A DNA stretch of 64,000 bases from contig WGMQ01000004.1 in the NCBI GenBank assembly GCA_016125005.1, positions 1 to 64,000 of the forward strand, read 5' to 3'. A program made the position numbers and the translations under genes. Origin of the DNA: a bacterium. Its GTDB lineage: Bacteria > Sumerlaeota > Sumerlaeia > SLMS01. Of the stretch, positions 34,996 to 47,620 are shown in pieces. The notes under the pieces were generated by a model. The model was not told the DNA's origin. It worked only from the letters and a program-made list of their open reading frames with translations, and did no database searches. How positions within the stretch are numbered: the stretch's first letter is position 1; every line of letters begins with the position of its first letter.

Positions 34996-35017
34996 GGGGG
35001 GGGACTCCCCCACCGGG

Positions 35018-35686
35018 TCATCGTAGCAGGATGATGTCCCCGCGGCTCGTCGCACCGTTGGTCGGATCGTAGGGCGGCGCCCCGCCCTCGATGAACCAAG
35101 CGCGTACTTCCTTCAAATATGCCTCGCGATCCCGCGACTTCCTGTTCCCCGAAGGAAGTTGGTGGATCGTGATGCGATCGTTGTCCTTCCAGACGCCGGA
35201 CGAATCCTTGTAACGATGGACGTTGAAGACGAAGCGCGTCCCGTAGCGAAAGGTATCCTTCGCGGTAGCGTTGGCAGTTTCGCCAATGTCGGCGATGGTG
35301 CCGTCAGGGAGCACAAGTGGGTGTAGCAGGGTGTAGCTGGTTGGCAGGTCCGTGGATTGGAGAATCCCGTCGGGCCCGCGCGAGATGATGGCGATGAGTC
35401 CGGTGTTGGCGAAGTGGTAGGTGGGAAGGTACAGGAGCCGCTCGCCGGGCTTGCCGAAGGGGTCCTGCATGTGCTCCGTCGTGGTGTAGGCGATGGGCGT
35501 GGTCAGTCGATTCGGCATGGAGACGTCGATCTCGGGAGCCATGCCGCCGCAGTCGTCGACCCAAAGGGTGAACACGGCGGTCGCCAGTTCGATCTGGCGT
35601 TCTTCGGTCAGCTTCAGCTCGGCGCGGTAGTCCTTCTCGCATCCGAGCAGGAACAGCAATGCGACGACTGGGAGGAGTATTCTCAT
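35018..35686 (-). CDS. Lipoprotein with pseudopilin-like domain
   Basis: 222 residues. A lipoprotein signal (MRILLPVVALLFLLGC) places Cys16 at the lipobox. The following helix (ELKLTEERQIELATAVFTLWVDD) and the later IISRGPDG with the tail YDPTNGATSRGDIILL mirror the pseudopilin at 17.4 kb, which has NGPD and YDPTNGTISDGDLW. So it looks like a pilin globular domain carried on a lipid anchor instead of a prepilin helix. The start at 35686 overlaps the stop of the DUF3179 gene by four bases (ATGA), so translation is coupled. It converges on the NtrC gene. Confidence 0.68.
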   Translation of the reverse strand: MRILLPVVALLFLLGCEKDYRAELKLTEERQIELATAVFTLWVDDCGGMAPEIDVSMPNRLTTPIAYTTTEHMQDPFGKPGERLLYLPTYHFANTGLIAIISRGPDGILQSTDLPTSYTLLHPLVLPDGTIADIGETANATAKDTFRYGTRFVFNVHRYKDSSGVWKDNDRITIHQLPSGNRKSRDREAYLKEVRAWFIEGGAPPYDPTNGATSRGDIILLR

Positions 35687-36573
35687 GGGAGCGTCGTCTC
35701 CGGGTAAAACTGGGACCACGCGTACCAAAAGCTCCGCAGGGCGAAGCCTTCGAAGGGACCGTCGACAACCGCGGTATCGAGCGCCGCATCCCAACGCACG
35801 GTGACGGTACGCCCGTCGATCTGCGCGTCGACTTTTCCCGCCTTGCGAATCAGGTCGAGCGGCCACGCGGTGGCGAAATTGCCGACGGCGATGCCGAAGA
35901 CCTCGACGCCCGGTTCGAGGCGCGGGTCGTGGTGCACGACGCTTCCGTTCATGAGAGGATTCGCGACGAAGCCCTTGCTGCGGCGGTCGAATGCCGCATA
36001 GCGGATCTGATAGTCCGGCTCAGGCATGAGCACGAGCGTGTCCGGATGCTGCGCGCGCCAGCGATCAAGCGTCGTGATGACGCTGGGGGCGGCGATGGTG
36101 AGGGTGGTCGACGAGGGCGCGTCCTCGGGGAGGGGAACGTGAGCCATCTGCGCCCAGCAACGCTCCGTGTCGATCTCGCGAAGCGCCAGCACGCCTCCGA
36201 ACAGGCCGCCGGCCTCGAACTGGACATCCGGTGTCTTGCGTGTATAGACAACGGCGGAGTTGGCCATCACGCAGTAGGTAACGGCGACCGGCTTGTCCGC
36301 GATGACGTCGTTCACCACATGGTGATAGGTCATCAAACGAAGTGGATAGGCACGCGACTGATCGCCAATAGTCACACCGATAACGAGCCCCTCGCCGGGA
36401 AGTTGCACGTCGGCGGCAGGACGATAACGTGGCTCGTTGATCGGGACGAAGTAGCCAGGATCGGCGCGATGCCACCGCCCGAAACGGTTCTCCGCACCCT
36501 GCTCGGGCTCGGCCGCGACGGGCACATGCAGCAAGAGCGGAAACACAGGAATGGCGCGAATAATCCCCCTCAT
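35683..36573 (-). CDS. DUF3179 domain protein, secreted
   Basis: 296 residues. A signal peptide opens it (IIRAIPVFPLLLHVPVAAEP). The DUF3179 blocks follow: ADPGYFVPINEPRYRPA, GDQSRAYPLRLMTYHHVVND, then VAVTYCVMANSAVVYTR. Typical members have a CPLC-like cysteine pair after the VTY motif; here only one Cys (TYCVMA) is left, so a redox role is unlikely for this copy. The C-terminal FEGFALRSFWYAWSQFYPET is characteristic. It is upstream of, and coupled to, the pilin-like lipoprotein gene. It contains one GTATAGAC word at 36242. Confidence 0.8.
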   Translation of the reverse strand: MRGIIRAIPVFPLLLHVPVAAEPEQGAENRFGRWHRADPGYFVPINEPRYRPAADVQLPGEGLVIGVTIGDQSRAYPLRLMTYHHVVNDVIADKPVAVTYCVMANSAVVYTRKTPDVQFEAGGLFGGVLALREIDTERCWAQMAHVPLPEDAPSSTTLTIAAPSVITTLDRWRAQHPDTLVLMPEPDYQIRYAAFDRRSKGFVANPLMNGSVVHHDPRLEPGVEVFGIAVGNFATAWPLDLIRKAGKVDAQIDGRTVTVRWDAALDTAVVDGPFEGFALRSFWYAWSQFYPETTLP

Positions 36574-36603
36574 GACCGCCTTCTCCGCGATGATACTGTG
36601 GCG

Positions 36604-36648
36604 AAAAACAAACGAGGCCGGAAGGTTTTCGCCACCTTCCGGCCTCGT
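36604..36648 (-). terminator. Intrinsic terminator of gyrB
   Basis: A perfect 15-base-pair stem, ACGAGGCCGGAAGGT (36612-36626) and ACCTTCCGGCCTCGT (36634-36648), has a 7-base loop and a TTGTTTTT tail on the minus strand, 10 bases after the gyrB stop. Confidence 0.92.
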
Positions 36649-36657
36649 CGTTTTGGA

Positions 36658-39297
<2,640 letters not shown>

Positions 39298-39387
39298 CTA
39301 CCCTTCGCCGCGGTGGGGATTCAAGGGAGAGATTGGCCCGCAGGGCGATTTTGTGGGCGGGATTTTCCCGGGCCGATTCGACCTGTC

Positions 39388-40494
39388 TCAGATGCCTTCC
39401 AGCGCCGAGCGCGCGGGGAGGAATGTCTCCTTGAGCAGGTCGCCGGTGTAGATGGCGTTGGGGAGGACTTCGCACTCGGCCCAGCAGCCGGGGCAGCGGC
39501 GAACCCACTGGCGCTGGTGGTCGGCGCGGGCGCTCTGCCAGACCTCGGCGAAGCTCTGCTCGCGCAGGTTGCCGACCGTCTTGCTGTTGAACTGGCAGGT
39601 GGGGACATCGCCGTTGGGGAAAAGGCGCATGTGGGTCGAGAGGGCGACGCACTTGGGGTTGGGGAACCCGTGGCCGTGCAGCAGGCGATTGCGGATGCCG
39701 CGCATGTAGTAGCGCTTCGCGAGGCGTTCCTTGAGCGGATAGCGGTCGAGGTCAGACTCAACCTCGTCGAGCAGGTCGCGCAGTTGCTCCTGGCTGAATT
39801 CGCCAAAGGTCGTGAACTGGCCGATTTCTGCGGGCGCGATTTCCTTCTCCCGTTCGAGGTTGTAGGTCGCGCTAGTGTCGTAGGCCATGACGAAATGGTT
39901 GTGGATGCCGAGGGGACGCAGTTCCTCGCGCAGCAGGCGGTAGTGCTCGGCGCCCTCCGCGTCCACGATGGTCTGGTTCACAGCGAGCGACAGATTGAGT
40001 TCCTTCCGCCGGGGCGCCAGTTCCTTCAGCGTCCGCGTGGCCGTCTCCCAGGCGGTGTCCCGGCCGCGCACGTGGTTGTGCTTTTCCGCGAGCCCATCGA
40101 TCGAGATGAGGAGCTGGAGCGGGATGGACTTCTCGCGGCGCTCGCAGAAGGTGACAATCCGGTCGGTCAGGAACCCGTTGCTCGTGATGTGCAGAAAGAA
40201 TGGGCGGAGGCGGCGCTGGACCAGGTGGGCGATTTCCAGCAGGTCTTTGCGGACGAAGGGCTCGCCGCCGGTAAGCCGCACCGCGTCCATCGTTGGCAGC
40301 TGGGCATAAATCCGTTCGATCTCATCAAGCGTCAGGTCGCCCTTGGCGGTCAGCTTCCACGAATCGCACATGATGCAGCGCGCGTTGCAGGTGAAGGTGA
40401 CGGTGTGGGTGAGGAAGCGGGGTTGGTTGGTCTCTCGTCGGTTGTTCCTGTGCAGGGCGCGGATGTAGCCGGGGATTCGCTTGAGAGCTTGCAT
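39388..40494 (-). CDS. Radical-SAM/SPASM domain protein
   Basis: 368 residues. The radical-SAM cluster motif is C36-x3-C40-x2-C43 (CNARCIMC), with LTGGEPFVRKDL as the SAM-binding GGEP motif. A C-terminal SPASM-like set of cysteines (CVALS, CQFNS, CPGCWAEC) can bind further iron-sulfur clusters, as in peptide- or protein-modifying members. The glycosyltransferase gene ends 29 bases upstream on the same strand, so they are probably co-transcribed; the substrate may belong to surface polysaccharide or peptide maturation. No obvious precursor peptide gene is adjacent. Confidence 0.85.
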   Translation of the reverse strand: MQALKRIPGYIRALHRNNRRETNQPRFLTHTVTFTCNARCIMCDSWKLTAKGDLTLDEIERIYAQLPTMDAVRLTGGEPFVRKDLLEIAHLVQRRLRPFFLHITSNGFLTDRIVTFCERREKSIPLQLLISIDGLAEKHNHVRGRDTAWETATRTLKELAPRRKELNLSLAVNQTIVDAEGAEHYRLLREELRPLGIHNHFVMAYDTSATYNLEREKEIAPAEIGQFTTFGEFSQEQLRDLLDEVESDLDRYPLKERLAKRYYMRGIRNRLLHGHGFPNPKCVALSTHMRLFPNGDVPTCQFNSKTVGNLREQSFAEVWQSARADHQRQWVRRCPGCWAECEVLPNAIYTGDLLKETFLPARSALEGI

Positions 40495-40523
40495 CGGGTG
40501 GCCGGTCTACCTCTGGGAAAATG

Positions 40524-41600
40524 TCAGGAGAGTCGCTTCTCTGCTAGAAACTCCTCTACTCCCTTGATAGCAAGTGGAGTTCCGTTGAACTTTTCGGGCT
40601 CGATGTGGGATCGGTACTCGTCGAGGCGCGCCAGAAACCCGTCGAGCCGCTGAGCGTCGAGTTCCTCCAACTCGCCCCAGTCGCCGGTGCGCTCCTTGGC
40701 GAGGTAGAACGCATTGATATACTGTTCGTGGTTGTTGGCCTCGGGCATGGCGTAGACTGGCTTGCCGAGGTAGAGGGCCTCGCCGACGAGCTGGTTCCCG
40801 GCGGTGCTGATGAGTGCCTCGCAGGTGCCAAGATCGGCCAGAAAACGGGACTCGTTGATTTCCTCGAAGTGCAGGTTTCCGTCGTCGGGGCGCTTGCCAA
40901 GGCCATAGACGCGGACGGGCATCTTCGTTTCCCGGAGCGCCGCGAGCACATTACTGGGGGCAAATTTCCGCAGGTACGCGACAAGATGTCCCGAGCGACC
41001 ACGCGGAGCCGTCAGGACGGATGGGCGCAGGATGACACCCGTCTGGATCACGTTCTTGAAACCCGATCGCAGCGGCGGAAAGTAGAAAGACGAGACGATG
41101 GTTCGCGCCATGCCGGTATAGTATGAACGCACCACGAGCGACATGAGCCAGGCGTGGCGACGCAGCCAGCCGGGGAGCTCCGACAGATCATTCACCACGA
41201 GGAAGTGCTGGTGGTTGAGGCTGATGAAGGGGACGCCGCATTCCTTCGCGGCGCGGGGAAGCGAGGGCTCGAAGTCCGTCACCACGAGGTCCGCCTTTTC
41301 GGAGCGGATCCTCGCTCGGAGCATGGCCTTCAGGCGATGATAGCCCGTCAGGTAGCGACCCGCCATCCCAAGCGTCGCCACGGTGTCGAGTCGATGCTTG
41401 GCGGTGTAGTGAAACCGCAGGCCGGGGATCTGTTCCACCGTGACATTGGTGCCCGCATAGGCCGGCCCCAGCAGATCGTAGGCGTCGCCCGGGGCGAAGA
41501 TCGTGATCTGGTGGCGATCACGCAGCAGGTCCACCACCGCGCGCACGCGGGTGGCGTGGCCACGCCCTTCGCCCGACAGACTGTAGAAGATACGCGCCAT
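40524..41600 (-). CDS. Glycosyltransferase, MJ1255/GT28-like
   Basis: 358 residues with a GT-B fold. It begins [21 protein letters not shown], the GxGHATR loop typical of the MJ1255 type (related to MurG-like GT28). The C-terminal half shows the donor-site motif [24 protein letters not shown] and [14 protein letters not shown]. This type is often annotated as teichoic-acid or glycosyltransferase-like without proof. It is the first gene of a pair with the radical-SAM protein. Because the N-terminus has no signal, it probably acts at the cytoplasmic face. Confidence 0.82.
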   Translation of the reverse strand: MARIFYSLSGEGRGHATRVRAVVDLLRDRHQITIFAPGDAYDLLGPAYAGTNVTVEQIPGLRFHYTAKHRLDTVATLGMAGRYLTGYHRLKAMLRARIRSEKADLVVTDFEPSLPRAAKECGVPFISLNHQHFLVVNDLSELPGWLRRHAWLMSLVVRSYYTGMARTIVSSFYFPPLRSGFKNVIQTGVILRPSVLTAPRGRSGHLVAYLRKFAPSNVLAALRETKMPVRVYGLGKRPDDGNLHFEEINESRFLADLGTCEALISTAGNQLVGEALYLGKPVYAMPEANNHEQYINAFYLAKERTGDWGELEELDAQRLDGFLARLDEYRSHIEPEKFNGTPLAIKGVEEFLAEKRLS

Positions 41601-41630
41601 AGCGGAAAGCTCTCCTGACGGTCACCCACC

Positions 41631-41664
41631 AAAACAATCCCCGTCCAGCAACAACCGGACGGGG
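41631..41664 (-). terminator. Intrinsic terminator of the subtilase gene
   Basis: CCCCGTCC (41639-41646) and GGACGGGG (41657-41664) form a stem with a 10-base loop; the minus-strand tail reads ATTGTTTTGG. It lies about 40 bases after the subtilase stop. Confidence 0.8.
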
Positions 41665-41700
41665 ACGTTGACATTCATGCGGCAATCCCGGGTTGGCGGG

Positions 41701-44700
41701 TTACTGCTCCGCCGGGTAGCTCGGGATCGAGACGCGCTCGATGCGGAGGTCCTCAAGAACCACCGGGACGGTAACCGCCGGGCGTGTCGGGAAGGCGTCG
41801 ATCAGGTCGTAGGCGAACACCAGCGTCGAGACATCCGCGGGGCGGACGTTCAGCGGCAGGTAAAGCTCCACCTTCACGGGACGACCGGCAACCGGGACGA
41901 TGTTCTGGTTGTTGCCCGGTTCGATGACCGCTTCGGCGATGCGCTGGAAGTCACCAGTGGCAAGGCGGAGGCGAACCACGGGGACGTTGAGCGCGTTGGC
42001 CGCGGGAACCTCGCTGGAGAGGACAGCGGTGGCGCGATAGATCCATGGCCCCTCGTCGCCTGCAGCAACATCAGGGAGCGGGATATCGTCACCGTCCAGC
42101 ACCCAGAAGCCGAAGCCCAGGTTGGAGCGGTTGGCGAACTGGATGCCGAGACCCGTAGAAGTCGAGGTGAAGTCCGGCAGCGTGTAACCGGTGGCTCCGC
42201 CTGTGCCCCACTGAGAGCGCTCGGCGTCCGAGTCCAGAGTGTTGGAGTAAAGCAGTTCGGTGGCCTTCACGACCGTGTTGGTGTCGACCGGGTCGCAAAC
42301 GGGGAGCGGGAAGATGCCGGTGCCGTCGTAGAATGTCGGGCGGCTCGAGGTGCCGGAGGCGCCCGAGATGGCAACGCTGGTCTGGCAGGCCGTCAGGATG
42401 CTGTCGAACTGGCCTTCCTTGGTGGTGATGCAGGGGGCGCAGTTCGCCAGCAGGTCCACACTGGCGGTGTAGGTGAGGGTCAGGTCTTCGCCGAGGGACG
42501 AGCTTGCAACCAGTGAGTACTGTCCTGGAGCAAGGGCCCCCTGGGTCAGGGTGACGCCGGACCCGGAGGTACCCGCGGCACACTTGATGGTGCTGGCGGC
42601 GTCGCCGCAGCAGGAGCGCAGGTCGAGGTAGAGGCCGGACTCGATCTGGCTGGAACCGGTGACCGTGAAGCTAACATCGGCTCCGCTGGCAGGGACTTCG
42701 AAACACCAGAGGCCGATATGCTTCGCGGCGTTGTCGAGCCGGTAGATCTCAACCTGCTCCAGCTTGAGGCCCGCCGTGGAGCTATCGTCCGAGGCGAAGT
42801 TGGCCAGATCGAAGCTGACAGAGTAGGATTTGAACTCGTTGGTGGCGAGGAGCTGGCCAGCAGGAGGTGCAATGATGAGATCCTGGTAGCGGCTCTCAGT
42901 GCTGACGGGGGTCAGCGAGTTGTCACCGCGGCTGTTCGTGGTGATCAGGACGGCGTTTTCGTTGGTGCCGCTGTTGGCGCGCATCCGCATTCCGGGGACC
43001 TGCGAATCGGGGACGCCACTCGTCGCGCGGACGCGGCTGCGGACCAGGTAGAGGCTATCGGAAACGATACTGAAGGCGGGCACCGGAGAAGTCCAGAACC
43101 CGAAGGTGTAGTTGTTACCCGCGGTGGTCAGCGTCAGGCTGCCATCGACGGCGGGAGAAACGGTGCGATTGCCCAACACGGACCCGGAGGCAGGCGCCAG
43201 GTAAGTGGGAGCCGCACTGCCGAAATTCCAACCCTCGCGCGACGACTCGAAGGTGATCTCCGACATCTGGACGATTTGGGCAATGTCCAGCGGCGGCGGC
43301 GTGACCGTGGTCACGGGAGTGGTCGTGGGAGCCGGGGTCGGCGCAGGCGGTGCCTTGGCGCATTCAGCGTCCTCGACCGAGAGTTGGCGGATCGCGACGC
43401 GCGTGCCGACTTCCGCCGTGGAGGCAATGACCGGGCGCGTCGTCAGCATGGTGAAGGCAAGCCGCGGACGGGAAGACTTGTCGTTGACGGAGAGACGTGG
43501 GTACCGAGCGAAGAGGGTCGATGCGCCGCCAGCGGTCCTCTCCTGATAGACCTTCCGGTAGATCGGAATGTTGCGGTAGGCGCTGACCCAGTTGATGTTC
43601 TCAATGGAGAAAACCGGGGCTTCGGTGCCGCTGCGGAATGCGGGGGCAAGCACTTCGCCGTTGTCGGGATCGAGTTCCGGGGCCTCACGAGTGTAGGCCA
43701 CAAAGACCAGACGACGACCGGACTGGGAGATATCGAGGTCGAAGCAATCGACGTTCGACCAACCAGCCAAGGCCGCCAGGCTATCTTCACCGGAAAGGTT
43801 GATGATGCGTCCCGTGCGGGTGGCGATGTGGATGCGGCGAATGGCGGGGCTTTCCGTCTTGTGCACAGCCGTGAAGTAAACGACGCCGGAGTCTTCGTTG
43901 AAGACAGGCGTGCGGAAGTCCGTGAGCACCGCGCTCGTGTCGGAGAGGATGGTTTCGGAAATGACCGTACCATCGGTCTGGAAGTTGAGCGCCTTGATGG
44001 CGTTGGGCGTGGCGTAGAGGATCGCGGTACCGGTGCTGTTCCAGGCCGGGTCGCGAGCGCCCGGATCGTTGATGAGCAGGCGCTGGTTGATACCATCAGT
44101 CGTGGCGGTGTAGATATTACCGTCCGCAGTGGTAATCGCAATCTGCTCCTTCACCGGGTTGGCCTTCATGCCGGTGATGCGGGAGTTGAGGCCCATGAAC
44201 ACCGACCCCTGATAGTTCACCCGGTCGTCGAGCTCGTCGGTCCCATCGGCGAGGCGCTCTCCTCGGGCGTTAACGGCGCCGATGGAGAACTCGCCCACGC
44301 TGTTGGCATAGAGCACCTCGTTGCCGCCGTTCGTCAGGACAACCTGCTGGCTGGCGAGGGGGATGTCACGGTCGACAGAGGCAAGGTAGTCTGCCTGCGC
44401 CTTGGACATCATCGTCGCATTGAGGCTGTAGAACACAAAGCCGCCATGATCCCGGAAGACGTTGAGCATCTGGACGGGAACACCGTTCTGGTCGTACTCG
44501 TAGGTGGGGAGGTACGAGGAGCCGGGCGAAAGGCGGAGCTTGAACTGCACCTCGGTGGTACCCTCCGGAATCGGGGGCATCATGAACTGGAACTTGCGGA
44601 TGGGCATCTCGGAAGTGCGAGCGGTGACATCATACTCGCCATACCAAATCGGATAGGTCACCGTGGTGCTGCCGGTGGTGACGTCGCGAAGTTCATCGGG

Positions 44701-47448
44701 AGCGCAGAGGCGCTTCTTGGAAGTGCCAAAAGTGTCGCCGGTGAAGGAGTGGATCGTCTTGCGGACTTCGGAGCTGCCGGTATCCGTCTCGATGAAGTAG
44801 GAGACATCGAGGGCCAGGGTGTCGATCTGCTCGCGAACCTGTGCGGCAGTGGTGCTGGAGGCGATTTGCACGCCGAGTTCAAATCCGATCTCGATGGTGA
44901 CGAGCGCGGGTGTCTCGCTGCCGGCGAAGGCCGTATTGATCTTCTCCTTCGGTCCGGCCAGCTCGATGGTGGTGTTGCGCTGATAGGCACCGCGCGGATT
45001 GTAGATCAGGTTCGGATCGTCCTGAAGATCCACTCCAGCGTTGGTGGGAATACTATCGGTCCAGACATAGATGGGGCCGGGATCACCGGGCTCCGGCTTT
45101 TGGCTCCCGTCCTCGAAAAGGATAGAATCCACCGGCTCCAGATACGGGGAGGTAATGATGCCACCGCGGCCGGCCAGAATCCATTGCCCGAAGGGTTCTT
45201 TGACATCCTCGTTGCCGTTCTCATCTTCGATGATGGTCTGGAGACCATCGATGAAGTTGGAGTCTTCGCCGGTGGCACGCCAGCCAAAGGCGATGGTGGC
45301 GCGGTCTTCCACCGTGAAGGGGTCGAAGGGGAGTTCGTTCCCTTCATCGTCGGTGCGGGTCGGGGTGCCGGCAGCGCCGAAGGTGTAGTTTACCAAAGTC
45401 GGGGAAGTGGACGTGGTGTCCATCATCAGGGTATTGAAGGTATCGCCGGTCGGTTCGGGATTCGTGGCGAGGGCGCGGGCCGGGTTGAAGCGTCCGAAGC
45501 CCATGATCTCGTTGTAGCTGTTGATATACTCAAACTTGCCGCGGGTGTCGAGCGCCGGATCCGGAATGTCGAAGCCACAGCCAACGGTGTAGTCGGTGTC
45601 GGGCTGGGAGGTGCGGGTCGGCGAGGGGAGGTCATTGAACGACGTCATGACCTGGAGGATGGTGTCGCCGCCGTCCTCGCGGGGAGGGCAAAGACCGGGA
45701 TTCTCGACCGTCTTGGGGAGGGCGGTCTTGTTGGAGGCGCCCGGGTCGCGGCGGTCGCGGCGGTCCTGACGGGAGTTGACCGCACCGTAATCAATGAGCG
45801 GAGCCATGCAGGTGTAGCGCTCGTCACTCAAAATCAGGGCAGCGGCGCCGGCGGCGTAGGCAGCCGAGACGCTCGTTCCCAGATACGAATCGGCGACGCT
45901 GGCGGTGGTGCGGGCAAAGGTCAGGATGTTGCCGAGGGAGCCCCACTCGCTGTTGGTGTTGCCGGTAACGGACGGGACTGATCCGCCGTAGCCTTCGGGG
46001 CCGCGAAGGTCCGCGGCGATAATGCCGGTGCCGTAGGTTTCATCGCCGGAGCTGTTGGCGTTGATGCGGTAGGAGGGCATCACGATGTCGACGCCCTGAC
46101 CACCCCAGTTGGATTCGGTGAGGCGGTTGTCCTCTGCCGAATGACCACCGACGGCGACCGTGTAGGCGCTGCTGGCGGGATACTCGGTCTGGGAGAAGAA
46201 GTTACCGGCGGCAGCCACGTTCACGAGGCCGACGCCATCGCGTCCGGAGCGGAAGGTCTGACGGAAAGCCGCCTCAACCTCGGGGACAATCAACTCGCTG
46301 CTGCAAGCCACGGGGATGACGTAGGGATGCAGGTTCACATCGATGCCAGCGGACACGGTGTCCGTCAGCGAGGAACTGATGCGCGCGTTGGTTGTTGAAT
46401 AATCGGAGGCAAAGATGCGGGAGGTGTAGATCTTCACGCCGGGAGCGACGCCGATCATGCCCTGGCTGTTGGCGGCACCGGCCACGATGCTGGCCATGGC
46501 CGTGCCGTGGGCACCGAGCGTGTTGCGGACCGGATCCGGGAGACCACCGTCAACGGCATCGCGACCGATCAGCGGATCCAGGCTGGTGGCCAGATCAGGA
46601 TGGGTGCGTTCAGTGCCGGAGTCGAAGACCGCGACGCTGACCGCCGCATTGCCGTAAGTGGAGTTTCCGAGCGTCTTGTTGTGCATCCAGGCGCGGGGGA
46701 CGTCCATGTCCGCGTCGGACTTGCCATAGCCGTAGTTGGTGTTCTGGCCGTCGGAGAAAAGAGGCCACTGAAGCCCAAAGTACGGGTCGCTGATGGTGAA
46801 GGACTGAGCTGCGGCGGTGGGCTCGCCGGTGAAGGCGATTTCCGCGACCGAGTGCTCGACAGCCGGATTGGTCGCGAGCGTATCCGAGAAGGAAATCATG
46901 GCGGCGTCGGGGTGACGGCCGGTCTCGAGCAGAGCGGAGCCGTTGCTGGATTCATAAACCAGCTTCAGGCCGTTCTCCGCATAAAAGCGCTGCTTGTCCG
47001 CCTCGCGGGCCGACTTGGCAAAGGTCACCTGAACCCGTCCCGTGAAGGCCATCATGCTGAGGGGGTGCGGGTCGCCATCGCCGAGGTAGGTCGGGGCGAC
47101 GGTGCGGATGGGGATTCCTTCCGCAGAGGCGAGACGGGCCTGGGCCTGCTTGGGGGTAGCCGCCACGACGACCGCCTTGGCGGACGCGAGCGTCTTAACC
47201 ATCTTGAAACCAAGCTTTTCCGTGTCTGCGGCGGCGCGCTGGAGGACCTCGTCCCCGGTCAGCGACTCGTCATAGATCAGGGTTGCGTGACGGGTCGACT
47301 CGACGAGCGGGCGGCCCTTGGCTGCTTCGACGATATTGGAAACCGCTCCCCCCGGGGCGGCGGCTTCCAGTCCCACGGTCGCGCCAGAAAGCACCGCAGT
47401 TGCGGCCATGAGAGTGAAAAGCGATTTGAGCGGATTTCTCCGAACCAT
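41701..47448 (-). CDS. Large secreted subtilisin-like serine protease (S8)
   Basis: 1915 residues. A signal peptide (LKSLFTLMAATAVLSGATVG) and a propeptide of about 200 residues lead to the S8 catalytic domain. The catalytic residues are Asp276 (VAVFDSG), His314 (LGAHGTAMAS) and Ser526 (GTSVSAAYAAGAAAL), with oxyanion Asn416 in AAAGN. A segment of about 40 residues between 540 and 640 has Lys/Arg-rich text. Residues about 1100-1300 look like TolB/beta-propeller repeats (LLINDPGARDPAWNSTGTAILYATPNA). A Pro/Thr-rich linker (APPAPTPAPTTTPVTTV) separates the C-terminal beta-rich domains. It is probably released or surface-bound. No other S8 gene is nearby. Confidence 0.9.
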   Translation of the reverse strand: MVRRNPLKSLFTLMAATAVLSGATVGLEAAAPGGAVSNIVEAAKGRPLVESTRHATLIYDESLTGDEVLQRAAADTEKLGFKMVKTLASAKAVVVAATPKQAQARLASAEGIPIRTVAPTYLGDGDPHPLSMMAFTGRVQVTFAKSAREADKQRFYAENGLKLVYESSNGSALLETGRHPDAAMISFSDTLATNPAVEHSVAEIAFTGEPTAAAQSFTISDPYFGLQWPLFSDGQNTNYGYGKSDADMDVPRAWMHNKTLGNSTYGNAAVSVAVFDSGTERTHPDLATSLDPLIGRDAVDGGLPDPVRNTLGAHGTAMASIVAGAANSQGMIGVAPGVKIYTSRIFASDYSTTNARISSSLTDTVSAGIDVNLHPYVIPVACSSELIVPEVEAAFRQTFRSGRDGVGLVNVAAAGNFFSQTEYPASSAYTVAVGGHSAEDNRLTESNWGGQGVDIVMPSYRINANSSGDETYGTGIIAADLRGPEGYGGSVPSVTGNTNSEWGSLGNILTFARTTASVADSYLGTSVSAAYAAGAAALILSDERYTCMAPLIDYGAVNSRQDRRDRRDPGASNKTALPKTVENPGLCPPREDGGDTILQVMTSFNDLPSPTRTSQPDTDYTVGCGFDIPDPALDTRGKFEYINSYNEIMGFGRFNPARALATNPEPTGDTFNTLMMDTTSTSPTLVNYTFGAAGTPTRTDDEGNELPFDPFTVEDRATIAFGWRATGEDSNFIDGLQTIIEDENGNEDVKEPFGQWILAGRGGIITSPYLEPVDSILFEDGSQKPEPGDPGPIYVWTDSIPTNAGVDLQDDPNLIYNPRGAYQRNTTIELAGPKEKINTAFAGSETPALVTIEIGFELGVQIASSTTAAQVREQIDTLALDVSYFIETDTGSSEVRKTIHSFTGDTFGTSKKRLCAPDELRDVTTGSTTVTYPIWYGEYDVTARTSEMPIRKFQFMMPPIPEGTTEVQFKLRLSPGSSYLPTYEYDQNGVPVQMLNVFRDHGGFVFYSLNATMMSKAQADYLASVDRDIPLASQQVVLTNGGNEVLYANSVGEFSIGAVNARGERLADGTDELDDRVNYQGSVFMGLNSRITGMKANPVKEQIAITTADGNIYTATTDGINQRLLINDPGARDPAWNSTGTAILYATPNAIKALNFQTDGTVISETILSDTSAVLTDFRTPVFNEDSGVVYFTAVHKTESPAIRRIHIATRTGRIINLSGEDSLAALAGWSNVDCFDLDISQSGRRLVFVAYTREAPELDPDNGEVLAPAFRSGTEAPVFSIENINWVSAYRNIPIYRKVYQERTAGGASTLFARYPRLSVNDKSSRPRLAFTMLTTRPVIASTAEVGTRVAIRQLSVEDAECAKAPPAPTPAPTTTPVTTVTPPPLDIAQIVQMSEITFESSREGWNFGSAAPTYLAPASGSVLGNRTVSPAVDGSLTLTTAGNNYTFGFWTSPVPAFSIVSDSLYLVRSRVRATSGVPDSQVPGMRMRANSGTNENAVLITTNSRGDNSLTPVSTESRYQDLIIAPPAGQLLATNEFKSYSVSFDLANFASDDSSTAGLKLEQVEIYRLDNAAKHIGLWCFEVPASGADVSFTVTGSSQIESGLYLDLRSCCGDAASTIKCAAGTSGSGVTLTQGALAPGQYSLVASSSLGEDLTLTYTASVDLLANCAPCITTKEGQFDSILTACQTSVAISGASGTSSRPTFYDGTGIFPLPVCDPVDTNTVVKATELLYSNTLDSDAERSQWGTGGATGYTLPDFTSTSTGLGIQFANRSNLGFGFWVLDGDDIPLPDVAAGDEGPWIYRATAVLSSEVPAANALNVPVVRLRLATGDFQRIAEAVIEPGNNQNIVPVAGRPVKVELYLPLNVRPADVSTLVFAYDLIDAFPTRPAVTVPVVLEDLRIERVSIPSYPAEQ

Positions 47449-47620
47449 GCGAGTCCTCGCGTCGATGACTACCCGATGTTGTGAAACGACGGGTTATCGG
47501 ACCTGATCAGGCACACTAGGCGACAGTCCTCTTTGAGCCTACGTCAACCGTGAGCCCCCAATCACCGCTAGGGCAAGCGCATTGTGGAATCGCCCAGAAG
47601 TCACTGCGGCGGGGGCTCGA

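Noticed and set aside
42718-45981. Long open frame of 1087 codons on the plus strand
   Set aside because: It is antisense to the subtilase gene; the protein looks like the low-complexity reverse of GC3-rich codons.
47449-47620. A sigma-70 promoter (TTGACG) for the subtilase gene
   Set aside because: A TTGACG is present, but I could not find a matching -10 at the right distance.
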